From: Aphrocallistes beatrix
Taxonomy: Eukaryota > Porifera > Hexactinellida > Sceptrulophora > Aphrocallistidae
DNA: 64,000 nt
NCBI GenBank assembly: GCA_963281255.1
Contig: OY725491.1
Span: 5,010,857 to 5,074,856, forward strand
Reading direction: 5' to 3'
Shown: piece after piece, positions 1-12,029 of the stretch
Layout: each line of letters starts with the position of its first letter
Numbering within the stretch: position 1 is the first letter of the stretch
Notes under the pieces: generated by a model
Told to the model about the DNA's origin: nothing
The model's input: the letters and a program-made list of their open reading frames with translations, nothing else
Databases searched by the model: none
Translations under genes and position numbers: made by a program

Positions 1-620
1 TTTGGTGATTTTCAGAGGCCGTTTAGGGGCACTTCTAAGTGTTTTTACTGTAAAATTTTTCGCATAGAACTGAGATGTGAATGGGTTAATACGAAAAATT
101 TGGAATTTTTTCATGGAATGTTGGTACATTCCAGTGTTGCTATGGAAACGTGTTTTGGTCAGTTGGCGTTATATCTTGAAAACTTCAATGGCTACACATT
201 CGAATGTAATTCCATTTGATAGCGAATATACTACTTCCTATTAAGTGATAATATAATTTCGACGTCTAAATTCAATGGTTTACGAGATATTCGATAATGT
301 ACCATATTGGTCACATTTGATAAATTTTCGAATATCTCGTAAACCATTGAATTTAGACGTCGAAATTATATTATCACTTAATAGGAAGTAGTATATTCGC
401 TATCAAATGGAATTACATTTGAATGTGTAGCCATTGCAGTTTTCAAGATATAACGCCAACTGACCAAAACACGTTTCCATAGCAACACTGGAATGTACCA
501 ACATTCCATGAAAAATTCCAAATTTTTCGTATTAACCCATTTACATCTCAGTTCTATGCGAAAAATTTTACAATAAAAACACTTAGAAGTGCCCCTAAAC
601 GGCCTCTGAAAATCACCAAA
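1..620. repeat. Long foldback palindrome (about 293-bp arms, 35-bp loop)
   Basis: Bases 1-293 are repeated as a near-perfect reverse complement at 329-620, with a loop at 294-328. Only a few mismatches and one single-base indel (in the T-run near 116) separate the arms. The left arm is cut by the window edge, so the element may extend further left. No open reading frame is present. Arms this similar suggest a recent foldback or MITE-type insertion, or a recent inverted duplication. Confidence 0.9.
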
Positions 621-1283
621 TTTGTCACAAATATAACCTATTGCGCAACCATATGGTGACTAATCAAATTTTTAACATTGGATATGGGTACTTTGACACC
701 ATATTTATATATGCTGATAATACATTCCTAAGCTCTATTGTGCTTTGTAAATGATTTAAGGCAACTCATGTATTAGTTCAACGGTCTTCCTCCGCATCCC
801 TAGTCTCAAATCCGCAAGTTACTGTGAGGCCTTATATACAGTAGGCTATGCCAGAGGATTTTAAATGAAATACTTCATTTACTCTGAAAAAAACTCGATG
901 ACATTGTATAAAAAACTGAACAAAAAACTAGACTACGAGGGACTGTCCCCTCCGGCCTACTTTTAAAGATGTTGATCTGACCTCAGAAGTGAGGCCAAAT
1001 CCACCAATTAAATTGAAGCTGTCCTCGGCTAGAGGGGTATAATATAGTAATTCTTTTAGAAGGATTTAGTACGCATTGAATAATACTATATTGCGACAGT
1101 ACGAAGTATCAATTAAATTATGTGCTTTTAAGATTTATAGCTAGATGGTGGTGAGGCAGTGGGTCACTGGACCACTCTACTTTCATGGGAAAATATGAAA
1201 GCTCTACTCCTATGGCCCCATGTCCCACACACCCTGTAACGCCTGCAGCAAGCATCAATCTTAAATACTGAGTCAGTACATAC
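621..1283. other. Non-coding stretch downstream of the minus-strand SRCR exons
   Basis: No convincing exon was found here. The part near 660-740 resembles bases 15715-15795, so at least some of it is dispersed repeat. Further 3' exons of the SRCR gene may lie left of the window. Confidence 0.4.
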
Positions 1284-2698
1284 CTTCTTTACAATGGATC
1301 TCGATGTGTTCATTTGCGTTGCAATCATGTCCATTGCGAGTATTACATTCCAATAAGCTTGATTCATTGCCAATGCATATAATATCGTCGATGTGAAACT
1401 CATTTGTTGCCTGCGCTACTCCATAAGAAAAGGACTCCGCACGCCGAAATCCCAATTTCCTACACGCCACATCTGTTGCTGCCAAACTCCAGAAATCGTC
1501 GCAGATATGACCCCATTTATTTTGATAGAATATCTCCAGTAGTCCATTGTTTGAATTATTTGGTAGCCGAAGATCCCCATCATCTAAATAGTCAATAAAG
1601 CGTACATAGGTTAAGAAACTAGTATCTACATAATTACTACATGATACGAGAATAAATTCAATATCTTAATTCTTGATCCATTTGAATCTAACCATAAATT
1701 TTAGTAATATTGAAACAATATAGGATCAATAATAGACCAGTAATTTACAGAGATAAAGTCAGGATGGATTTTAATACAGAAACCTACCATATTGACAGGT
1801 GATGTTAATGAGCTGTTGGCAAGATGCGGGAAGTGTGGTGTACGTACAGTTGAGAATGTTAGTTTCATAGCCTCTACAACGAACATTATCAATCTCAGTT
1901 CCAAACACGAAGCGAGGGATTAATAGAGTTTGTTTTCCAGATCCATATCCCAATATTTTGCAAATGACATCGGAATTAATGCCATTCCATCCAGTGCCGC
2001 ATACAAATCCCCAACTGCCATCGAGATATACTCTCAGTAACCCGTTATCCAACTCAATGGCTCCTTCACCTAAAAGATATACTATTAAAATGCAATAATA
2101 TGCTAACGCATACGTATTACTATGCGTGTATCTCACAAAGCTAATTTTCAATTTTATTTCAACTTCAAAAGGGAGATGCCCTTATGACATGGACTACGTT
2201 CTACGTCTGTCCGTATGTGAGTATTTAAATGTCCGTATGAGAATTCATAAAAGGTGGGAAATTTTGAATTGCCATTTTATTGCAGAGTTGTGAACTCTTC
2301 GCTTAGATATTCAACGTGTAGGTAGAGTTACTACTTGATGCCTAGATATAATCAATATGCACAAGCAGCCAAAATTCTAGCGAAAATGACGAAATTTTGC
2401 CTTATTCCTGTGATTCTTAAAGCAGATTATATATACGTACTTTCCATCCTTATTGCACATAAAAAGTGGTTAGTTGGCAGATAGTTCGGCTCAAAATCTT
2501 TAGATTTAGTGTAAAAGAATTTTTTAAACCTCTCCATAAAAATTATTAGTCAAATCCTACCCTTTAGAGATATCGATCGAACGAAGTTGATGAAAGTATA
2601 ATTAATTGTTAATTAACATTAAACTTACTCTGTGTTTGAACCTCATTATTCAACCATCCAAAGATCAGCAAAGTTATGATGAGTAATTGTTTAGACAT
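1284..2698 (-). CDS. Secreted or membrane SRCR-repeat protein (5' exons; 3' end not found)
   Basis: Three exons can be read. Exon 1 (2698-2629) starts with ATG and encodes a hydrophobic signal peptide, MSKQLLIITLLIFGWLNN, ending at a GTAAGT donor. Exon 2 (2069-1788) and exon 3 (1583-1284) each encode one SRCR domain of about 95-100 residues. Their marks include GLLRVYLDGSWGFVC, VICKILGYG and NILNC in exon 2, and GLLEIFYQNKWGHICDD, VACRKLGF and SSLLEC in exon 3. Both acceptors (TTTTAG, TATTTAG) and donors (GTAGGT, GTATGT) fit, and all introns are phase 1, so domain exons could be shuffled or skipped without frame loss. SRCR domains are extracellular disulphide-stabilised modules of scavenger and recognition receptors. 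The last exons, and any membrane anchor, were not located. Confidence 0.85.
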
Positions 2699-3651
2699 TT
2701 AAAAGAGTCATTAACATTTGAGTTAGTCTAGTATATATATAGAGAGAGAGTTATATATAATTATATCTACATCTACACATATATATTGCAATAATTTCTC
2801 CGACACAGTACTAACAGTCTGTAATAAGATGTTATTCATCGGATATGAGCGTATTGTATTACAAATAAACCCATAATGTAGTGCACTGTATTGCTAATGC
2901 TAATAATAGAAAACAGGATAATTTAAAATTGCTTCTAGGCACAAGTGCTGTAAAGTAGATATTAATATATCAGCCTTTAGACTACTAGTCAAAACAATTG
3001 GATAATATTTCCACATTTCATTGATATATTCTGATAAAAATGAGGATAATTTAAATGAGAAAGCTTGGTCAATTGCATTCAACTCCAGTGTATAATATGG
3101 CTATTCCCCACCTGTGTTATCTACCTAAACGGATTTAGTTCTATTCTGGAAATTAAATTGCATTCTTTGGATTGCAATATTTTTGACAACTAATGGAATT
3201 AATGGAATTTATTTGCTAAAATAATGGTACATCCGTTTGCCTTGAATAAAATGTAACGAATGTAAGTGGCTCATTTATGCTTATTCGAAAATTTTGAGTA
3301 ACATTTCATTGAAAATATCTGATAGCCTAGCAGAGATGGCTCCAATTAGTCATTAAATTCAGTGTTTGCTTCAAATTAATAGATATATGCGTTTCACTGT
3401 AAGTCAAACAAACACTAATAACCAAGTATTCTGTTAAAATATAGTCGGAATTTTACCCGCATCTTTAAAAGGTTATGCAAGCAAAGTGTAAAATATATCC
3501 CATATTTGTTTTCAAAAGATGATAATGCCGTCTTAATTCCAAGATTAGTTGATGTTGTTAGTGAGAATAGTATTTCCAGACCTATTCACAAATATTCCTG
3601 TGTGGTAAGATTAACAGATTTCAACTATAGGCATTTATGTCCATCATTATA
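2699..3651. other. Upstream region of the SRCR gene, no gene seen
   Basis: AT-rich DNA with a short TATATATA/GAGAGAG tract at about 2731-2775, just upstream of the minus-strand start codon, where a core promoter would lie. No other coding signal was recognised. Confidence 0.35.
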
Positions 3652-3653
3652 TA

Positions 3654-3822
3654 CAGTAAACCTGTCTAAAACGGTCACCCAAGGGACTGTCGAAAAAGGA
3701 TCGTTCTGTTCACGTGGCCGTTATATAGAGGTTAATTAGTGTGGGGAAGTCAACGGCGGGACTGTTAATAGATAGTCATTATGTACAAGTGACCTCTATA
3801 TATAGAGAGCAGGTACCACTGT
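3654..3822. mobile_element. Short MITE with CAGT termini (pogo/Tigger-like)
   Basis: The left end reads CAGTAAACCTG and the right end, on the other strand, CAGTGGTACCTG. Both are flanked by TA. There is no coding capacity. CAGT ends and TA target sites are typical of pogo/Tigger-type elements. The mariner starts only a few bases to the right. Confidence 0.65.
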
Positions 3823-3829
3823 ATATTTA

Positions 3830-5163
3830 CTAGGGCGTTCAATAAGTCTTGCGGGTCATGGTATATTTCGCAGACTATAATAGTAAACTAATCGGTTTTC
3901 ATCTATAACACAACCTTATATCTTAGCTTGATTTACTGAAAATCTTAGCTTGATTGAATGAAAATTACAAATTTCTGATCAATTTATTCACACATCATTT
4001 CAACATACTGGTAAAATTATGGCTTCCAAGGATGACAATTTTAATCTGAAATGGAGAGCTTACATTGAGTTTCGCACAAAACTCCGCATCCAGCCGGTGC
4101 TCATCTACAATGAGTTGCAGGAGGTATTGTGCATGGACTGCCCTTCCAGATCAACGGTTGAGCAATGGGCTGCACGATTTCAGTCTGGAAATACAGACGT
4201 GTCAGATCTACCTCGATCTGGGAGACCGGTGTCCGTCAGCACCCCAGAGAATGTTGCTCTAATCGAGAGCAAAGTCAGGGAAGATAAGTGTATAACAATC
4301 GAGCAGTTAGAGCAGAGTATGGAGATTTCATCGGGGGCCATTCATTCCATTCTGACTACTCAGCTTGGTTTCCGATCCATTTGCGGTAAGTGGGTCCCAC
4401 ATAACCTCGGCGATCAACAAAAGCTCGCACGTGTAAAGACTGCCAAGAAACTCCTGGAAACCTATGACGGTTGTGATCCTAGACGCCTAGCTAAAGTTAT
4501 AACCGGGGATGAGACTTGGGTCTATTATTCAACCCCTTACAGCAAGTATAAAATGCGATCATGGGTGAGAGGGGACGAAAGACCGGCCCAAATTCCTAGG
4601 CCCGACTTCAGAAAACCGAAGGTCATGTACCCGATTTTCTTCAATAGTAGTGGAATAGTCTTGCAAATACCTTCTGAAAGTGGTAAAACAGTAAACGCAA
4701 CGTTTTTTACAGAGAAAGTACTTCCAAACCTAATCAAAAACGCGGAAGAGCTCCGAGCCAAGGCTAAAACGAGGGGAATAAAATTATTGATAGATAATGC
4801 TAGCTCCCATACAGCCAAGCTCACTAAAAATTTCTTGGAATCAGAGGGGTTAGATTTACTTCCCCACCCACCCTACTCACCAGACCTAGCTCCCTGTTAT
4901 TTTTGGCTATTCCCCAAGCTCAAAATCTACCTTCAGGCAGGGAACTTGAGCCGAAACAAACCCTCGGGTCGGCCCTGTACCACTGCTTCAAATCCATCCC
5001 CGAAGAAGAGTACAGAAATGCATTCATAAAGTAGGTGGAAAGATTGAAACGCTGTGTAGAATTAGGAGGGGGGTATTTCGAATAAATAATCCATTGAAAC
5101 ATATTCTATGACATTTATTTATTATTTTATGGTATGACCCGCAAGACTTTTTGAATGCCCTAG
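3830..5163 (+). mobile_element. Mariner transposon, 1.33 kb, both terminal inverted repeats present
   Basis: The left end CTAGGGCGTTCAATAAGTC and the inverted right end CTAGGGCATTCAAAAAGTC are imperfect terminal repeats of about 30 bp, each bordered by TA as expected for mariner target duplication. Length and single internal transposase frame match the family. The copy is dead (see the transposase entry). Confidence 0.92.
4019..5085 (+). pseudogene. Mariner transposase, inactivated
   Basis: The first 300 residues are open. They carry an N-terminal helix-turn-helix region (about residues 10-70, with the linker-like DLPRSGRPVS) and the DDE catalytic core: TGDETW around residue 164 and IDNASSHTA around 258. 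The third catalytic residue should be Asp in the SPDLAPxD signature, 34 residues after the second, but the sequence reads SPDLAPCYFW, so Asp has become Tyr. Near 4930-4950 the frame shifts, and the mariner-like C-terminus continues in another frame to about 5085, where a TAG replaces a Trp codon in the last stretch. Three independent lesions make activity implausible. Confidence 0.92.
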
Positions 5164-6103
5164 TATATGCTAAGGCTTGGTTTAAAATCTGACACGTTTT
5201 GAAACAATCAGACTAAATCAAACTGAATCAAACATATTATCTAAGTATATAAACTAGATATGTAAGTATTATAAATGGATATTAAACGGTTATAATTATT
5301 GCATTAACAAATTTAATTAAATGTCTACCAAAATTTGAGAGATCACTAACAAATCATATCTACTAAAATTAATGAAAATAACAACAGAAATAATGAAAAC
5401 TCTCACAAATTTTTGGAAAGTCTAACAAAATTGATACAATACCTTCTTTTCAGTCTTTGCACTAAGTCTTTTCACTAATTTTGTTAGATGATTTGATTTG
5501 AACAGAATTTTCATTAATTCTGTCTTTTCTGTAGTTTTGTTAGAGTTATAACAAATTTTGACAGTCATTTAATTATATTTGTTAGTGCCATAATTAGAAC
5601 CCAATATTAAATACATATACAGTTTAGTAATATTATTGAATAATACTCATTTTAATGCACTTTATCTCTGTACACTTTCTAAATAAAATAATAATTAATT
5701 ACTGATTGGCGAATTTCCTGATCACTTGTCGTAAAAGCATGAAATTCAATTTCAATATCCTCTTTGATTTCAATAATCCAAATATTGAAAGGTCGACCTT
5801 GATCCAATGCATATCGAAATTATTTACAGCATGATTGAGAAATACGTAATACTTAGTTTATCATGAATCTAAACAAAAACTAAGTATTATTAATACTTCG
5901 TAAAAACTAAGTATTTACTTAGTTTAAGTATAAGTATAAGTTTAAGTTTAAGTGTCACTGGAAAATTGATAATTTTCCATGGAATTTTGGTCCTAAGCTA
6001 AATGATGCCCAGTGAACAGTCCATTTCGCTATTGAGCTGGTTTCAGGTGAAATCAATCTATGATTGCTTTTGTTTAATACTCAATGCAAGTAATCTTAGA
6101 TAT
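5164..6103. other. Non-coding; contains a dispersed repeat and a short AAGTAT-rich tract
   Basis: No gene seen. 5850-5955 is built from ACTTAGT and AAGTATAAGTTTAAG repeats. About 5955-6100 is a reverse-complement copy of the repeat at 24766-24935 and 45211-45385, which lie upstream of the fucosyltransferase genes. Confidence 0.6.
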
Positions 6104-6670
6104 TAAAACACTAGGATTTATTTTTGTCCGAATTGATTGAAAAATTGGCAAGTCGTAGAGATACGAAAATTTGCATGTAGGTGTCAAATGATTAATCTAC
6201 GATTAAGTTCGAATATCTAAACGAATGTTCACACCTCTAAAAAATGTAAAACAATGTTTCACACCATTGTACGACACTATTGTAGGCTGTCAATGTTAGT
6301 AATACTTCAAAGCTATAACTTATATAGATGTCTCAATTTTATTATGGTGTATTGCAATTAAAAAAAAGCTTATGTGTACATTTTCACACCTTTATATACA
6401 TACTTTAACACCATTTGACGAATTTTGAAAATTATGCTAGAGACTAGCTTTCAACGGTTGACATGGGGTTTTTAGGAGGGTAGATTTCGAATATCATATT
6501 TTCAGTTCGATATGATAAACTTTTTGTTTATATTTGTTTACAATAGATACATAAAGTAAACAAATTACCAAAATAGGCTAGAGACTATCCTCCAACGGTA
6601 GACATGGGATTTTAAATCTATAATATTATATTTTCGGATCTATTTGAGAAATTATTTGTTAACTATATTT
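6104..6670 (+). repeat. Helitron-like family C repeat, 3' end missing
   Basis: The left end is ATATTAAAACACTAGGATT followed by GAATTGATTGAAAAATTGGC. The internal sequence aligns with 59625-60240. The GC-rich hairpin tail present at 60271-60341 is absent here, so this copy is 3'-truncated. Confidence 0.65.
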
Positions 6671-6844
6671 CTATGGAAATTGGCCCATTGCAATACCAAA
6701 TTTTCAGCATAGGATTAATTTTAAAAAAGTTTCGTGACAGACCCACTTTAATACTATTTATGTGGAGATATTCGTGGTGGTCGAATACTTTCGTTCAGGT
6801 ACTGTATGGTGAGCCAGTCTCTGAATTGGGGAAAAAATTAGGGG

Positions 6845-7235
6845 TTACAATCCCGGGATTTCGGGATTGATATTTATCTAATCCCTGGATTCAAGATATT
6901 TTCAATCCCGGGATTGTATCTTGCGAACAAAATTTTATGAATGTCAATTTGAGAAGTTTAGGGAAGGAATATATGTATTTAATTTGATTCTTGGAGAAAA
7001 CCCATTTATAGATTAGTGATACAACTTATACAAGTACTTGTAATCAACGTATATTCTTGTTGTTATTTAACACTAAATAATGAATTTGTAAGTTACCATC
7101 GTAAATAGATTATTGTTTCCAAGTAGTGTGATTATAATATAGATAAATTATAAGGAAATTGGTCTATTGTTGAAACATACGTAGAGTAAGATAGACATAC
7201 AACTAAAATTTCGGGACTCCGGGATTGAGAAGGGA
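6845..7235. repeat. Possible hAT-type MITE relic with AATCCCGGGATT motifs
   Basis: Repeated CCCGGGATT/AATCCCGGG units occur at 6850-6915 and about 7210-7230, around AT-rich DNA without reading frames. Clustered palindromic CCCGGG units near both ends are seen in some hAT non-autonomous elements. Ends and target duplication were not resolved. Confidence 0.35.
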
Positions 7236-7427
7236 ATCCAACTTTTTAAATACAAGTACATTCTCCTTTGGCATTTTGCATCCTTGATATGCTATTAATT
7301 GAACACTGTTATATAATAAGCTCACTAAAAAGGATTAAAGCATTTGATTTTCTTTATTTAGCTAACAGAGGTCTGTGGCTGAGAATCTCATAAAATTGGT
7401 TAAGTAGGCAAGGATAACGAACTAGTA

Positions 7428-7665
7428 TCAGATAAAAGAGGAATATTCGTTCAAAAAACATTCTAAAATTAGACATCCAATTCCAATTCCCATCAAACTT
7501 ATAATGACCTGAATCGAAACAGTTCTATCTCTCGTTGTTTGTCTGGTAATTAGCTCCCAGTACCTTTTAGTTACAGTTTTATTTTTTAGTGGAATGCCTA
7601 CACAGAAACTCAACTATCGTTTCAGAAGAGTCCGCATAAGGTTTACTCCCTTTTTGAAAATTTTA
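7428..7665. pseudogene. Scrambled relic of the multi-membrane-segment gene family
   Basis: Two fragments of the family at 10693 and 13244 meet here in opposite orientation. On the minus strand (about 7550-7430) a stretch including VIISLMGIGIGCLILE matches the AIIMSVIGVCIACFIF segment of the intact protein. On the plus strand (about 7551-7665) QYLLVTVLFFSG and KLNYRFRRVRIRFTPFL match its C-terminus (QYLLVTIVFFGR, KLKYRFGRVKTRFTP). An inversion with loss of the intervening segment explains the arrangement. No full frame remains. Confidence 0.7.
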
Positions 7666-7744
7666 TTGATTTACCAAATCAATATAAGCTTGATATTGTG
7701 ATTAATTGTTTTCTTTTGATAATAAAATCATTGTTTATCTGGAT

Positions 7745-7830
7745 ACCTAATTTACGTGACGGGACGAGTTAAGGCGCCTAATCCCCGGGACGGGACGGAT
7801 TATATCCGTAATTTCTGTCTCGTCCTAATA
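7745..7830. repeat. CCGGGACGGGAC-type repeat fragment
   Basis: CCTAATTTACGTGACGGGAC and CCCCGGGACGGGAC units occur here. The same units make larger arrays at 15105-15230, 41146-41367, 56425-56716 and 58660-58725. Confidence 0.6.
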
Positions 7831-7919
7831 ATTCATTGCCATCATGTATAGTGGTAAAAATGGGTGTATGTGGCATAAGGTGGCACTGATTGATAATTAC
7901 AAAAAGTTAGGAGTGAATG

Positions 7920-8110
7920 ATTAATTAGAAAAATTTAACTGTGACTAATTTGAATGCATATTATTCAAATCTGGAATCCGATTAGCTGTATCCCATACCG
8001 TTTAGAAGTAACCCTCTTCATGAATAGACCCATTTTAGTATTATTTGTATGTAAAATAATGAAGTTTTCAAATACTTTTGTCCCCTTGGTGTATTTTGTA
8101 TAAGAACAAA
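7920..8110. repeat. Partial copy of the MITE at 56741-57215
   Basis: Shares the CTCTTCATGAATAGACCCAT segment and the terminal TCAAATACTTTTGTCC with the MITE in the plus-strand SRCR gene. No coding capacity. Confidence 0.5.
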
Positions 8111-8310
8111 GAGAAAGTAGGTATTTTGAGTTTGAAATAATATGAAATGGCACGCGAGAGTGCTATTTTTATTTCGTGAGGGGGTGGGTAATTATTATTT
8201 ATTATTTGTCAGAATGAATGGGATAATGAAAGTGAGGATTCAATAATTTTATTCAAAGAAATATCAGCGACGAAACTTCCGGCGACGATCGACGAAACTT
8301 CAGTCAGTTA

Positions 8311-10648
8311 CATTACATTTTCTATTAAAAGTGTCAGTAGCGAACTGTCCATGTAGCGAACTTAGTTTAGTTTCTCCTGATCATCTTGAGGAACTTATTG
8401 TATCATATAACAGCACCCTATCCTCTATCTATGATCAGCATGCTCCTCCGCGATCCAAAACCATAGTCACCCGTCCCCGTGTCCCTTGGTTCACCAGTAG
8501 CATCAAGCAGGCCAAGCGAGCGAGAAGGAAAGCTGAACGGAAGTGGCGCCAGTCTAATGACTCTGACCATTTGGCTGAATTCAAGCATCAGAGGAATCTT
8601 GTGACTGACCTGATGAACAGGGAACGTCGCAGTTTCTATTCTGATTGGATCAGTCAGTCCTGTCATGACCAGCGCTCACTCTTCCGTAAGGCTAACTCAC
8701 TTCTCGGCTTACGCCAGCAACAGGTCCTACCACCGCATGCTGACAAGGCTGCTCTTTCTCAGGAACTCGCCAACTTCTTTGTTCTTAAGGTAGATAACAT
8801 GTGTTCCACCATTGATTCAAGTGCATCGTCGTCTTCCATTACCCCCTCAGATAATTCAAACATCGAATTCCAACATACTTTCCACCAATTCAAAGAATTA
8901 TCTGAGGAAGAAATTGTTTCCCTTGTTTCCTCTGCTCCTAATAAATCTTGCATCCTCGATCCTATCCCAGCATCCTTGGTCAAATCATCTCTACCCATCC
9001 TAGCGCCCATCCTTACGAAAATCGTAAATGGTTCCCTCTCCACTGGTCATTTTCCTTCTCCCTGGAAGCGCGCCATCATCTTGCCCAAACTTAAAAGACC
9101 AAATCTTGATCCCATCTTCTCTAACTATCGTCCACTTAGCAATCTTTCTTTCATTTCTAAGATCACTGAGAGGGCCGCTTCCATCCAGGTCGTGAATCAT
9201 CTTACATTACATCATCTCTTACCCGGGACGCAGTCTGCCTATCGTAAACACCACAGTACGGAGACTGCGCTCCTGAAGGTCACAAACGACATCCTCCTCA
9301 GCATGAATCGCCAACACGTATCTCTTCTGGTTCTTCTTGATCTTAGTTCAGCCTTCGACACCGTCGACCATACCATCTTACTCAACCGTCTCCAGTCTCA
9401 TTTCGGCATTTGCGGCTCTTCTCTGTCCTGGTTTGAATCTTACCTCCTGGTAGGACTCAATTCGTCTCGATTAAGGGTTCTAATTCCTCCAATATCCCGG
9501 TCCAACACGGAGTTCCTCAGGGTTCTTGTCTTGGTCCGCTTCTCTTTAGCCTCTATACTAGTCCTCTATTCGACCTCATTAGGTCCCACCTCCCCGACAT
9601 GCACTGCTATGCCGACGATACTCAGGTCTATCTTTCTTTTAAACCCGGTTCCATCTCTTCTGAAGAATCTGCTTTTTCCGCCATCCAATCTTGCATCTCC
9701 GCGATCCGTTCCTGGCTCCTCACCAACAAGTTGCTTATCAATGACACCAAGACTGAGTTCCTTATAATAGGGACTCGTCAACAACTATCTAAGGTTCAAA
9801 CTGATAGCATCTCTGTTGGTGAGTCGAGAATCTCTTCTTCCAAAGAAGTAAGGAATCTTGGAACTTGGCTCGACAATACCCTCTCAATGTCTACTCAGGT
9901 CAGCAAAGTTGCCTCCTCCTGCTTCTATTACATCTATAACATCCGGCGTATTAGAAAGTATCTCTCTAGGGAAGTCTGTGAAACTCTTGTCAATTCTCTT
10001 ATCATATCTCGTCTTGATTATTGTAACAGTCTCTTGTATGGTTGCCCCTCATCCCTCTTAGCTCGACTCCAGCGAGTCCAGAACAGTGCAGCCAGGCTTA
10101 TCTACAATGTCTCTCGTACCTTTTCGTCATCTCCTCTTCTTATTAACCTCCACTGGCTGCCTGTTAAACATCGTATCCTCTTCAAAATCCTCCTCATAAC
10201 TTACAAAGCCATCCATTCTCTTGCTCCGGACTATATCATCCAGCTCATACAGGTTAAGTCATCCAATCGTACTCTACGATCATCCAACGCCATCCTCCTT
10301 GAGCATCCTACTATCAAATCTTCCAAAACTCTGGGTGATCGTGCATTCACTTTAGCTGCGCCTGTTGAGTGGAATCTTCTGCCTCCGAGCATTCGGAATG
10401 CCCCCTCACTTCTTCTCTTCAAAAAACTCTTGAAAACTCATCTTTTCCGTATCGCGCACGACACATCCACTTAAATTAATTTCAATGCATATACATACCT
10501 TACAAGCATACATACACATACATACGCATACATACACATACATACATAACACACACCTACTTTTATTGAATTGTACAGCGCACTTGAACATATTAATATG
10601 GAATCTGCGCTATATAAATGTATATTATTATTATTATTATTATTATAA
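8311..10648 (+). mobile_element. L2/CR1-type LINE, 5'-truncated, with (ATT)n tail
   Basis: Markedly more GC-rich than its surroundings. The endonuclease half is missing and the element begins just before the reverse-transcriptase module. The 3' end shows an ACATACATAC microsatellite (about 10495-10555), then GCGCTATATAAATG and a run of ATT (10622-10648), typical of L2-like LINEs that prime on short repeats. It ends 45 bp before the start codon of the membrane-protein gene at 10693, so its insertion sits in that gene's promoter region. Confidence 0.85.
8331..10474 (+). pseudogene. LINE reverse transcriptase, frameshifted
   Basis: From 8331 the frame carries the RT N-terminal and finger region (PWFTSSIKQAKRARRKAERK, NYRPLSNLSFISKITER, QSAYRKHHSTETALL) and palm motif A in LLDLSSAFDTVDH. 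Around 9444-9449 one base is missing. The expected GRTQF and [16 protein letters not shown] block, the catalytic [10 protein letters not shown] and the conserved C-terminal domain ([17 protein letters not shown]) continue in another frame to a stop at 10474. The rest is well preserved, so this is a young copy with one visible lesion, besides 5' truncation. Confidence 0.88.
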
Positions 10649-10692
10649 AAGCAAATTCTTATCATAATACTACTACATTCAATTTGATAAAG

Positions 10693-11827
10693 ATGTTTAT
10701 TATTCAATCCAGAGAAAATATTCGCGAGGATGTAGATTACCTTTTCTTCATCTGTATACTCATTTTTGCAGGATTATCCACATTATGGAATATCTATTTC
10801 ATAAAAAGGATTTTGTATTTCGTTCGCGTGTACCGTGAGACCATTATAAAGGTTAAAACTGACATACTCGGCAACAACTCAGAGAAGGCACTCCTTCATA
10901 AAGTTGAGATAGTAAAGTACATGTTTTTGCTTGCGATTAATGTTATCGAGGTAAGTGTAGCATTAATTGATGAATTGAGATTGTGGATGTCTCATACACA
11001 GCAAAACAATGCTACAATTAATAATTGTTTGAATGGGAGTGCTATTTCTAACACAGATTTCCAATTTATCATTGGTAATCCAATAGCAGTAGTCTTCATG
11101 AGTGTTGGGCGAGTTGGACTTTTACTGACAATAGTGCTTGGAATTTGTTTGATGAAATACCTTGATTCCACTTACCATAACGTCAATGATCAGTCATTAA
11201 AGTTTAATAATCTCCATCCCGATTACATGTGTGATAGGGGCTCTGCTGGTTATCACAGGATCCATCCGCCAAACATTCGTCCCTCAAAAACTAGTATATC
11301 CCAGCATATCGCTGGTACATCTCGGCATTTGGATCAAACAAGCCCGCCAACTCTGCAAAACATTGAAGTGGTACTCTGTAGAGCTTAAAGTGAGAGGTCG
11401 GAGTCGTTATTTAGTGAGAAGAGCAGTCAAAAGCAGCAAACAGTTTAATATTATCAGTATTTTGTTGGGAGTTGGACTTATTTTTATAATTTTCGCTGAC
11501 AGCCTAAATAACTACTTTAGTTTTTTTGCTACAATTTTATACTGTCCAAATCTTGTGTCCCAAATCTATGGATTTACTGATTATGAACCTTTATTTACTA
11601 CCACCGCTCAAATCAATGATTTAACTCTCTGTAATAAGATTATTTCAGCAATCATTGCAACTCTGACTCTTGTTGCGTACTTAATTATTGGTGGACAGTA
11701 TATATCAGCTACAATTTTAATTTTCGGTCGTATGCTCATCGAGAAACTCAACTTTCGTTTTGGAAGGGTTCGCACGAGGTTCACTCCCAGCCTTACCAAC
11801 CCACTTCGCATTTCTAAAAACACTTGA
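10693..11827 (+). pseudogene. Multi-pass membrane protein, paralogue of 13244-14380, one frameshift
   Basis: The ATG at 10693 opens MFIIQSRENIREDVDYLFF. Hydrophobic segments follow in the same order as in the intact paralogue: IYFIKRI after segment 1, FIIGNPIAVVFMSVGRVGLL and GICLMKYLDSTYHNVN in the middle, and EKLNFRFGRVRTRFTP at the end. Near 11205-11215 the frame must shift by one base. Before it the paralogue-like reading is frame 1; after it IITCVIGALLVITGSIRQTF-like sequence continues in frame 2 to the stop at 11827. It is either a recent pseudogene or a consensus error in an AT-rich stretch. Downstream AATTAAA (about 11893) could serve polyadenylation. I cannot assign a named family. 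It is convergent with its paralogue. Confidence 0.8.
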
Positions 11828-12029
11828 GCAGAACTAGATTGAGTATTTACATTTTTGTGTGCATGTGTGTTTGTTTCTGTCATTTCGTTTTGAATTAAAG
11901 ATGTACATTTTAAATATTGTCCTAATTTTAGTATTGGCAGTGGCTAGTGCCAGAAGCGGATTTTTATTTTAAATCTTAAAGATATATTACAGACGGGAGA
12001 GGAATCCATTTTCAAAAACTGTAAATATA

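Noticed and set aside
1148-1255. GGTGGTGAGGCAGTGG as a possible second SINE or tRNA head
   Set aside because: It resembles the SINE A box at 55103, but no B box follows at the right distance and the region lacks the SINE body.
8418-9200. Minus-strand frames opposite the LINE
   Set aside because: Shadows of the reverse-transcriptase frame; no family motif of their own.
10485-10707. His/Tyr-rich short frames
   Set aside because: They arise from the ACATACATAC and ATT repeats of the LINE tail.
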